Below, piece by piece: positions 50,321 to 61,552 of a stretch of DNA of 64,000 nt. The translations under genes were made by a program, and so were the position numbers. The first letter of the stretch is position 1. The number at the start of each line of letters is the position of its first letter. The notes beneath the pieces were generated by a model. The model did no database searches, had not been told where the DNA came from, and saw only the letters and a list, made by a program, of their open reading frames with translations. This DNA comes from Andrena cerasifolii (Eukaryota; Arthropoda; Insecta; Hymenoptera; Andrenidae): assembly GCF_050908995.1 (NCBI RefSeq), contig NC_135123.1, forward strand, positions 11,842,001 through 11,906,000, written 5' to 3'.

Positions 50321-50349
50321 ATACCGCCTTCTTTTTGTTGCAGGTGTGT
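50321..50349 (+). promoter_or_regulatory. Weak candidate recursive splice site
   Basis: A pyrimidine-rich run (CCTTCTTTTTGTTGCAG, ending at 50343) is joined directly to GTGTGT. A TTAAT that could serve as branch point lies just upstream. The donor half is acceptable but not strong, so chance is likely. Confidence 0.2.
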
Positions 50350-53300
50350 ACCATTTTTCTGTGCTAGTGGACCTTTGAATGTATTGCCGCGTAATTTTAA
50401 AAGGTGTAAGTAAGATCTTATTCAGCTGATTGCACCTAAATACGTTTTTGTGACGAGTGATCGATACTATTCTTTCGCTACGAATTCGATCGATGCAAGT
50501 AGTATTTGAACGCGGGACGATCAGAGTTAAGTGTTTGATAAAGGAGTAGCCAAGCACGCTGTGAATTAATAATCGGTAACAGAGTTTTGAGATTGCTAAT
50601 GGAAGTCGTCTGAATGGAGACGGAGCGGGTAACGATCGTGGGTTGGTGCGTCTTCAATCCCTCGTAGCCAGAATCTTCTGGAATTGCTCTCCAACGCTGA
50701 TCTATGCGTTTGCCGCAGCACACTGCAGTGGCCCGATATGTCACTGCAAGATCGTCTCCGCCAGTATCCTCCCGAGACATTGGCCCCTAACGATTGACCC
50801 CGTATCTTGTTCCTTTGCGGAAGATAAACGAGCATTTACATGAGATTCGCATTAACACAATTACTGAAAATTTATATGATCGCTGACGCACGCGGCTGTT
50901 TGCATATCACTTCACGCAGCCAGTACACTTCCTGATATTTCAATGGAACCAGCGTGCGCAAGAAGCACTTGCAAAGCCGCTTCCTATTCTGCTCCAATGT
51001 TACGCACTTATAACTAGTTTATTACTAGAAAGGCAATGCATCGTTTAGCCGTGGTAGGCAGTGTTACGTACAAACTATTTAACATGTTCAGCGCACTCTC
51101 CGGAACCTCAGCTTTTCGATATAAACTTGAAAACCGACCGAGAAGTTAGACTGTAATGTCCAGGTCTGGGAAACCTGCAGCTGTGGTAAATTCTTTATAT
51201 CTTCCTCTTCACTTGTTCCATTTGAATATGGAGGTAGACTATATGCGCCTACATTTAATGAACGTCTGTGAATTTCTATATTTAATTTATGCATATACAT
51301 TCGACATATTGTAAGTAGTTAACAATTAGTTGTTAGCTGGAAGCTTTTGCTGCGTTTCCTTTTGTAGCATTGCTGTAACAGAGGAAGTTCTATGTCTGGT
51401 GGATATCAATAAAATTGATACTACTTTAGCTCCCCAAAGCTATGAAACATGGTACTTTACATTACTATTCAACGTCAGTGCGTAATAAATAACGGGGAGA
51501 GAATAAAAAGGCTGTGCAAATCCCTTGCAGACTTACTGTAATGTATGGAAGGGAGTCAAGAGGATTAAAGGCACCATCATTTATAGATAAACGTAGCTCC
51601 TGAATTTTTGGAAGAAATCCCCTCGTCGAAGTGTTTTACTTTTTTGCAATTTCGTAGAATTTTAATAACTCGAGAAAATTTGCAGACACTCGGGGATTTG
51701 AAATAATTCGCAAAGAACCAAGAAATTTATATGTGTACAAGCAGCTTTCAAAGAGTCTCCTGCTTCCTTCCCATTAAATTTTCCCATCTTTGAACAGATT
51801 TCTTAAAAAAAAGTCGAGGACCAATGGGAATTCGTAAACACTCGAAAGCTGGCGAGAACCACCAGAAATAGGAAGTCACAGCGAACATTTGACAATTATT
51901 TGATAGCAATGATGATAATCGAGCGAGGATCTAGTGCGTGAGAAATTCGCGCCCCCGTGCGAAGCGCAGAAATTCTCGAGAGCTGCGCAATCCGAAGAAG
52001 CCTGCAGCGTAAAAACCCGTCCGAAGTCTTCGGATGGGAATCGACAGCGTATTAAAGCCTTTGCTGACAGGCGGCGGGTACCGAAATTTAGCGGGGCTGA
52101 GTGACGCGTAAATGTGCGGAGCGTATTGCAGAAAAGTGAAAAAGAGGAAGCACGAGCGATAAAAGGTTGGCAACTCATTCGGAGTCTCCGTGGGGCCGCG
52201 TGCATCGGTATTGTCGCGGCAAGAAAAACCTTTCCCGGGCACATTTCCTCTTTGCATCCCGGTTAATATCCTGTCGCGGCGTGGATGTTTGCCAGTGATC
52301 CAATTTCATACTTTCCCGTCAAGTTCAACTGCTGTCGGGCCTGCCCTGGATATCAGCGCTCCGGCGCGTCAACGTTTGTTGCGTTCCGAACGTCACATTG
52401 TTCCCGCTTAGCCGATATGGCCCCGCAATGCTTTTCATCCGCGGCACAATACGCGATAGTTAGCGGTTTTTTGCATTTCTCCCAGCGACGGCGACCGATT
52501 GAAAAGTCGCAACGAATTCAGCCATTTTTCGAGTCGATTTTGCCGGACCGCGCAATTACACGCGGAAAAATATTCGTTTACTTTGCGAGCGTTACACGTC
52601 GCGGCGGGCGCGCGCATTTGATGGATATTTTTGGTGGAAATGCAGGGCGGATGGAAACGTTGAAGCGAGTCTGTCGAATACACGTTGTTCTCTGTGCACG
52701 CGTAGCTGGGGGAAGGATGATTTATAAAAGGAAACCGAGGGGTGGAAAAAAAAGTGGACGGAACAATGCAACGTATAATTGGCAAAGCAGGCATAATTAA
52801 AACAGCAGCACGTAGCTGCATTCGCGATAAGACATTTTTGTTTACGTCACAGTATTACGGACAGAGGTATGTCCGCGGACGTTTTAAAGTAAAAGCACAG
52901 TGAGACGTTCCATAACTTGCTTTTCTGCGTGACCACGGTGTAGTACACAAAGATAATTATATGAATTTTCCAATTCTCTTATGAATCTATATAACCAGTC
53001 ACTTATTTTTCATTATTTCGTTCATTACCAGCCTGGCATTTATTAATTGAGTTACATGAGTTATACGAAGCGACTAGTTATAAATAATTCTGAAGCCAAT
53101 TAGTAGCTGACAATGTTATTCATTGCGAAGGAACTATCCTGCGTATTTCACGCGACCAGCCACTTCAGTCTTCTGAAAATTTCACATTCCTTTATTATTA
53201 CATCGTTACTTCCTTTTTGCTCGCACCACTCGTATATTTCTATAAAAGAGAAACGCAAATCGTCAGTCGCTACGCGAATAAATTCGAGGCGTACGCCCGG

Positions 53301-55580
53301 GAAGCGCGTGCCGGTGACACGAGAAAGGAAGCATCTCTCGCGGCACACATTTTCACGACGATAGATCTTGGCAGGACGACAAATCGTTCGTCGAAGACGC
53401 GAAGGTAACGCGATTTTTTACAGAATTTCTGCTCGATTCGGTTGGCTGGCGACGCGATAAAGGAAAAATCCCTCGGCGGTGCGCGCACCCTCACGTCGCG
53501 CGCATTTGTATCGAGCCGATGGCAAGATGGAACCGACCTCCGGGGCCTTTTTAGGCGAGACACTTTTCGCAAATTCGTCCGACGAATGACACTGATGACG
53601 CACGGTGTCATCAAGCTACTGCATCCCTCGTCGGTGATCCTCCTCCCTAGCGGACCAGACACGCTGCTATGTGCCTAACATCCTACATGGAAGGGCGAAG
53701 CATAAAACAGCGGGAAATGCAAATTGCAGGATCGTGGCCCAAGTAGTAATCGCCAGGCAGGAACTTGGTGGAAGCAGCTCTCGTGCGCCTGTGCCATTGT
53801 TACTTTGATGCTGCTCGCAGCCAATTTGTCAGGAGGGCACCGCGGTTGATCTGCCTGTTACTGTATCCCCGCGAGACGATCGTCGTGGCTGATTGATTTA
53901 CCATTTCGTTCCTTTCCCCCGGAGTTAAACAGCGTTTACATGGCTGCACGAAGGAGGCCGCAGCACGCTTCCCAAGTTCCATCGAAGTTGCTCGCCCGGA
54001 GCAGCGCGATCGACAGGCTGATTGATTAATTCGTCACGGCGAGGTAGCTGTTTGTCGTCCACGGCCGAAGGATCGATCCATAGGTGGCATGTAGCAAAAT
54101 GTAATCCCGATTCGAGGGAATCGGTCTAATAGTAATCTACATTATTCCGGGCGGTGATTAGCTGTTCGCGCTCGCGATGACGGGCCGCTGTTTCCCTAAA
54201 CATTTACGTGAATTGGCCGAGGGAATGATGGGTTGCCAGCGAACTCATTTGTGATACACGATGTTCACTTGGCTGATTTATAGCTCGCGGATAGTGGCCT
54301 TGTGTGTTCTGATACTTGTTGGAACGGGGATATAGAATTTGTTGCTGTTTCGAGCGAGAATATTTGGGGGATATGGTAGAATATGTTTGGATTAGTGTGG
54401 TTTTCCCTGTCTCTGTTATATCAAAGGATATGTACAACGTGTTGGTATTACTATTGTCACTTATTCGGTTTTAAGGGTATGTGTACAGCGTTGGAGCCAC
54501 CAGCTTTTTATATAAATTTCATTGCTTCGTGTTTCATATGATACGAAAGTTATAACGATAAAGCTTCCATTAATCCGATTTTTAAGGTAAAGGAAGTAAC
54601 AGAGAGTAAGGGAGACATTTCTTGACCAATATATAAATGAATATTGAGGAATGTTAATATAAAATTAATTGCAGATATGTTACACGCTATGCACATACTA
54701 AATTATTCACTCCGGTGCAAGAAGGTGTAATTTTATAGGTTCAGAATGCGAAAATAAGACAAAGTTAAGAAAACAAGTAGAGGAGGTGCGTGTATAGTCA
54801 GACATACATATAATCGGTTCGGCATGGACACAGATTTAGACTTAATTTCACTTAACGTTGTTCAGCTCTTTGTGGGTTCAAACCTGCGATAGGAATATGA
54901 AGTTTTCAAGCAACAGCAATCGCGGGAGTAAATCTCCTTTAAGGATGGCACCGATGTCACAACAGCAGCTTTTATTTCCATCCTTGCCTTGGATTCTTTT
55001 GTTCATCAGTTTATACAAAGAGTTTAACAAAAACACTTGAAACAAGCGAAACGATAACAAAGTAAGTAGGTACGTCATACCCCGGGCTAAATGATATTTT
55101 AATTAAAGCACTTGAGCGACTTAGTCTCGCTTTTATGGAACGGAAGGGCAGATTTTCTCGGCAATTTATTAGATTTGGAACGGAGAGGATGAGCCAGGAG
55201 CTAACTTGAATCGAAATTACTGCAAACACGAAAAGAAATTATCTCGAGTACCGTTCAGCTTCGTTCCTCCAACAGTTCAGCGCTTCGTTTACTACATGTA
55301 CCGTAATTACAAAGATTCCTAAGTAGGTACAAATTCTTTAGTATTAACTTCTTAATCGCTCCACTTTTAAAACTCTTCCGTGGCATAATGGAAGAGACTT
55401 ATTAACAAGAGCGAGATGTACCTACAATTTCATTTAGACAAGAGAACACTGTGCAACGATGAAAAATATCAGTTACCACCTCCTTCTGACCACAGCCGTT
55501 CACTGGTCGCGAACATGCTCGGCGCTCAATCGTCGATGCGATAATTGTAGGTGACGTTCTGGCTACAACGATAAACTAGA
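50350..55580. other. Long non-coding stretch
   Basis: CpG-rich patches at about 52180-52720 and 53270-53680 carry overlapping frames without domains (up to 171 codons at 52285-52800). An ATGCAAAT octamer is at 53717-53724. About 54430-55080 is AT-rich. No gene, RNA or repeat was recognised. Confidence 0.5.
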
Positions 55581-58520
55581 ATCAGTAGTAAAGCCGTGGC
55601 AAGCAGCCGTTCATCCATTTATCGGCGTTCCGCGTTGCGCCAATTACAATCACGCTCTTAAATCCCGATCGAACGAGTCGAACGAAATTACGCGGCCGGT
55701 ACGGTGCCGCCTCGTAGGCAGCCCGCGTTGCCATCGAAGTGTCGTCAAATTCGGTGTCTGTCACATTCGAAGCTGCCGCCATTACTCATGCCGCGGACAA
55801 GGTGCATTCGGTATGAACCGTTCCGTCCTCATGTTTCTAAATTGGACATGCTCGAGACAACAGCGCCGCGGGCGTGCTAATTTTCCAATTTCCGATGTCT
55901 CGACGCCTATAACGTAGCCTGTCCAATAACTTAGGCCGACCTATATAGCGGGGCGCGGTCTGCACGCCTGGACCCCGTGTGCCAGGGGTGACGAGAAACG
56001 CGGGGGTCGGCGGCGGTAATCGATCGCGGTCATACGAAGATAAATTTTTATCGGGCCAGCGGCGCCGAACAATGGACAGTAATGAATATGAAGTCGGGCT
56101 GATTCCTGGCCGATCCAGGAACAAGTGATCCGGGGCCAGCGGGGTGATTAAAGTCGTTCCTCCGCGGGAAAGTAGGACGTGGCGCCGGGAAAAAACGCGA
56201 GGCCGTAATGCGGGTGACACGGTCAATTTTCTACTGAACGCGCGGCCACCGATCCCATTTTAACCATCCCCCTGACTAAGGGCCGAGGTCACTCGAGACG
56301 ATCGCTTTGGGCGGAGCTGTTTACCTCGGGCCACATTGCCACGATCGGCCTCGCGACCGATCTGCAGCCCACGATCCAGCGTTCCGTAACCCCTCGAGCT
56401 GACAAAGATTAGTTGGCACGAGGGTGCTGACTTTTCATAGTAGTTTCATGGATCCGTAACGCTTGCATAGGACGTGCGATAGGACGCAGTGATAACCTAC
56501 CCCATCTACCAGAAATATGTCTTAAGCCAATGTCACGCGTACGTGTGTACAACGCGAGATAAGTGTGGCGCGTAAATAAAAATAATCCTGAATGTAAGCC
56601 GGGATGCGTAGCCGGGGAATCTGGGTTAGAGCAAGCCTTGGACCTAGCCACTGGTTTGCGCGCCGCTTCATCCCAGGATTAACCGTGACACCTTCGTGCG
56701 CGCTCGTTACGCGCGGTGCTACGTCGCGTCTTGAGGGCGCAATATCGCGCACCGACGCCGGACGAAATCCTCGAGGAGCTCCGGGAAGGCAGCAGGTTTT
56801 GCGAAATTAATGCGCGCAACGGCCATGTCGCTGGAATGGGGCGCCGCCTCTCTCCGCGGCGCTACTAATTTCGCACGTACCTGGACTGACGTTTGTTTCG
56901 AGAACGCAGCCGTTGCTTAACGCGGCCGCTGCAAAGAGGAGTCTTTTTAAACGGATTTAGCCGTCGCGGTTGCCTCGGCAGAGGAACGCTCCTTGGGATA
57001 GGTTGCCGGCGAGCTTTTAGACTCGCCGTTGCATCGGCGACATCGTTACGCTTCATTTCAGAGGAAGTTTCTTCATCCGCCAGTCAACGCCGAATGAAGA
57101 CCGTCTCTCGTTAGCCCGTAAACCCGTCACCTAAATGAATTGCCGCTCATGCAATGGGGTTTTTGACGGCGCTTCAGCGGAAAGGTGAGCTCCGAATGTC
57201 TAAAGGATTCTAAAGGATGAAGTACAGTCTTTATTGGGAAGAAATTGGATGTTAAGACACTTTGTAAAGCGCGCGATGCAACACGAAGCTTCAGATTCTT
57301 GCTGGAACTATTTTATTCGATTAAAAAGGGTAGCAGTTGTGCTGGATTCCTCGCGTTTTCGTTTCTCCATTTTCTATTTGAATATAGGGGTAAAGATTGT
57401 GATTGCCACTGCAAATTTTGCTTCAAGTGTATCAAGTTGTTTGTGGCCGTTAATAATTTTCGTTTATGACCCACCAACAATACACTCTATGTATACTTCA
57501 GACTGTGTGAATTAAACGTCGAAGTTGAGGATTGAGAATTGCGTTTGCAACACGGTTTCGTGACTTCGCCCGCGAACACAATCCTACGGCCCACGAAGCA
57601 GCACGGTTCCGGGCATTCACGTTGCCTTTACATGCCGTTCCCACATTATAAAGTCACGTTGAGATGAGAAAAGTTAAAAGGGTAGTACCAATGAGACTTT
57701 CTCATTATGCCACATCTCTGCACCGCGAGTAGAATATATAGAGAATTGCTGAACACTGGCGAAGCACGGAGGGAATTTCTTCCCCTCATACTCCTTTCTG
57801 ACACCGAGCGAAAAAACGCGGTTTAATCACCGCCCTTTTCCATTTTCTACCAGCTAGCGTTCAACAAACCGTCGCGAAGCTTGCACGAGAACATCGGGAA
57901 ATTTGTCGGAACGATCATTCCAACGAACTGTGTATTTTATTACGCGGCACAGCGGCGTTTGTAAACTTCGCCCCCGCTGCATTCCTCCCACGTTCGTTTT
58001 CGGGGAAACGCAGGGGCAATTCTCGTAGGCGATCCCAGCCGGGCGTTACCAAGCTCTCCCGTCGCTAACACTCGCGCGAATCCTACAACAGCTTTTTGTG
58101 ATTTATTCACGACCGCCGCGACGTGTGTTTTCGGCTCAGCATCCGCAGGCGCGCGAACTCTTCTTCTGGCGTCGTAAGGCATCGCGGGCGTGTATCATAT
58201 CCGCGCCGTGGCAGCTTGAAATATTTATTCCGGCTTCCTGGTGCCTTCTAGCTGCGTGAAACTCGGTTCGCGCACGGTCCCCGTATTGTTTCTATTAAGG
58301 CGCACCTTAGCCGCACGTTCCGCCACGGGGAAGCCGCTTTGTCGAATCTTTGTTGCCGTCACAGGCCCCGCAGCATTACGCAAGTTTGGCGCTACGGAAA
58401 AGCGTGAGAAATCACGTGTAACTTCCTCCTTCGCTTGCTTTCCCTGCGGCGCCTCGTTTCCTCTCCTTCCCACTTCCCTGCCCTCTTCGTACGAATTCGG
58501 CTGCACGTGTTTGCCGAGCG
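55581..58520. other. CpG-rich non-coding interval
   Basis: CpG-rich patches at 55580-56960 and 57860-58520 surround a less GC-rich middle. Frames of 60-130 codons occur on both strands in each patch, none with a recognisable domain. Nothing further was seen. Confidence 0.45.
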
Positions 58521-61314
58521 CCAACATAATTATTACCGCGGAAGCATTCGGAAAGTTCGCTAACAGAGTCTTTTCACTTTCTAGACTATGCTATGCAACA
58601 AATAATTTGATTCCTCAATCTTGATGGAATGTATGATTTCGCGATTCTCAGACAGAATCGAATCTAAGCCTGTGTCACGGTCCACAGCTAGTCTTTAATT
58701 AGATGCGTTCCATCAGTCGCGAAAATTCAGCTATTTTAAGAGGCAACTGAAGGTGGATAACTGCGCTCCGGAGCTTGTGAAAAACATTTCCCGTTTCGCT
58801 GTCATTTTACGGGACACACGTTCGTTCCTCTCTGCTAAATACGAAGAGCTAATCCTGCTCGCTGACTGGAAAACAAGGATTCTCGATTGCAACCCTTTGT
58901 TTAACCCCGCCTGTGCCGCGAATTAATTTCCTACGCGATACTTCTTCCAGCTCATTTTCGTTCAGATACCCAACTCCTGCTTTGTGCGACCAGCAAACTA
59001 CGAGAAACTTTATGTCTCTCTAAAAGGTTTCGCCGATTAAAGGAGACGTTTCGCTGTTTCATTCCGTGCATACAAAGTGTCCCGCTAACTTCGTTGCGAG
59101 GAATTTTTAGCCGCTACAGTCTCCCTTTAAACTTCATTTCGCGAAACCAGCTTTTATGCCATACGCGAGAAAAAGATCATTAACCCCCCTGCTGCGTGAG
59201 TGCACGGATGTAGATTTAAGAGAGCCTTCGTCCCTTCTTCGAAACGTTATATCCGAATCGGTGCAGCGAACCGTGCACTTTGGCGATTACCCGTGTCCCA
59301 CTGATAATCTTCTTAAGAAACTTACCTCTGAATAACTAGGAGACGTAAAAGAATTTTTTAGCAGTTCGCTAGGTCCACCGAGGTACATATCCATCTTATT
59401 ACATCAGCGTTATACTCGACAGTGATTTTAAGCCCATCTATGCATGTGCCGCCGCTTCGCACAGAGACTTACAACCCCCGATGAACTTTCCGCCATCTCG
59501 AAAATCATAAATTGATACGAGGCGTCAGGCAGCAACATGCTCCGTCATCTTGCAAAGTCACTTCGTCGATAAGTGACATCCGTGACTAAGTAGTTTGAAA
59601 CTGGAAAGGCCTCCCTAAAGGTGTTGGGAAGTTCTGATGTAGCCTTTCGCTCACGGTACATTGGAGATTCTTTATTTTCGACGAGCCGTACGGTCGCGTT
59701 ACAGTGCACCCTGCCATTTGTCCGTGAAATTTTATCGTCGCTCAAGTGTCCACCCTCGAGGAATAATTGTAAGGTTTCCATTCGATTATTCGATCGTTTG
59801 AAGCGCGTTTTCGCGATTGTTTCCATACAGAAGAGAAGACGCAATGGGGTGGACCGGGTGCGCGCCCGACGTTCCCTTTGACGAGGCCAAGTCGTTACGA
59901 ATTTAAGGGTAACGGAATGACAAGTTTGGAGAGGCGCTCGTTGGGGCCACCTTTACAGGAATTGCTCAAAGAATCGAGAAATTCGTTGCGTGGTACGGTT
60001 GTCCCGTGGCAGGGCGGCATTGAGGTCAGACATCTCCGAGCAAAGCGTGGAAGCGTGTTGCAGCAAAGCGCAGGCAAACTCCATTCTCTTTCCAGTTCGT
60101 CCGTGCCAATTCCCTTCAGTGATGTTTCACCGCGGCGGAGTAATGCAAGCGGATAACAATATGCCCGGCTTCAAAGACGCGTCTTGGGAATACCTGGAAT
60201 TATATCACGTATCGCGACTTACACGTTTAAATATTCGCCGGCACAACGGAGACCACCGCGTCATTCGCATCTCCCTTTTCGCCCTTCTGCTGGAGCAGTG
60301 AATCCCTGTAACAAAGAGCCCCCCTTGCTTTCTGCTCGATAACACCGTCGGCCTTCTTTCTCCATTCTTGGTCTGATTACGCGCTGACTCAAACACAGGC
60401 GAGGTATAGAATAGACCTAGCATCCGATGCATTTTTCTGTCCCGGATTTCTGGGGTCCTGATCCTTTTCGATAAATGCAACTTCGGATACCTCCACCAAG
60501 GTGCTGGAGCAGAGAGGACTTTTTAAATTTTATAATCGCATCAGTTCCAACAACTCGCTGAAATATTCCAACTTCCAGTTATTCTTATATTTCAATACTG
60601 TACTCGAATTCTGGAGTATGAATAATCGAACCGCCCGGTATAAATTATTATTAACTATGATCAATAAAACTCGAAATATAAAGCAGTTATGTAGCAACAC
60701 TTAGACTTTCAAATGATTTTCTACGCCGAATTAATTTTATTTTATTCTCAATGTTTAAACGTTCTATAAATGTTAATGCTTATACGTATTGCAAATTATT
60801 AACTATAATGTTTAAATAATTCTTACTTGGACTCCGTGTAAATGAATGCTTGCAGGAATATCTGTAGATATATTTAGAAGAATAATTTGCTTCCTGTAGA
60901 GGATAAAGTATAGAATTTTAATTAATTCATCTTGCTAGTACAAAGGGTGTATAAGGTTTACAAGGGTCCGAGTAATTATTATACCCTCAGTCGAACATTT
61001 AAACAATTTCACAGTAACTTTGTGAATGACTTCAAAGACCCAGATTTCACTGTCTGAATTAAATTGAACTGGAAGTTAATCCCTGAAATAATCCACAAAG
61101 TTCCTTTTGCACTGTTGAAACATTTTAGTAAAGTAATAATAATTACTCCATTGTTTTCTGGAACCTATTTTCCTTGACAATTGTCTTACACCCAGCACAG
61201 AAATTTACAGTAAATTCTAGTTTACAAATTGGTGAAAGCTAAAAATCGAGCCGAGCGATAACTACGATTGTCAAATAATATTCTAGTTAAATATAAGAAT
61301 TTCTTTAACTTGCA
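58521..61314. other. Non-coding stretch, AT-rich towards its end
   Basis: A lone TTAACCCCCCTGC at 59180 resembles the TTAACCCTCCTGC end of the element at 42311, but no second end was found nearby. On the minus strand, AGAG|GTAAGT at about 59331 matches the donor consensus without a supported exon. From about 60500 the DNA is AT-rich. No gene was recognised. Confidence 0.45.
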
Positions 61315-61552
61315 ATAGGATAGGTGTATCGTTTGTGGCCATTGCACTGTTTTTGGCCATGTGCATAATTATCTTATTTTTAAACTGCTTGCAGATCATT
61401 ATTACGTGGAGAATTTCATATCATATATATTTTGTTTAGCATACCGCCAGAAATATAAGGTTATATATATTGCTTACACGAAAAAATATTATATTTTTTA
61501 AGAAGTGGCCAAAATACCTTAAAGTGGCCACAAATGGTGCATCTACCCTACT
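61315..61552. mobile_element. Non-autonomous DNA transposon, GTAGGG-type TIR (word TTTGTGGCCA)
   Basis: The left end (ATAGGATAGGTGTATCGTTT, then GTGGCCA) is an inverted, diverged copy of the right end, whose complement reads GTAGGGTAGATGCACCATTT, then GTGGCCA. The element is 238 bp and TA-flanked if TA is counted as target. TGGCCA, itself a palindrome, occurs at 61336, 61354, 61507 and 61526, so the sub-terminal word is repeated inside each end. No coding frame. Confidence 0.75.

Noticed and set aside
52285..52800. 171-codon open frame on the plus strand
   Set aside because: Stops are depleted on both strands of this GC-rich patch, and no domain is visible.
54865..54895. GGGTTCAAACC resembling a tRNA T-arm
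   Set aside because: The five-base stem does not pair and no cloverleaf surrounds it.
59290..59345. Consensus donor AGAG|GTAAGT on the minus strand
   Set aside because: Stops lie in all nearby frames and no acceptor defines an exon. A single donor match is expected by chance.
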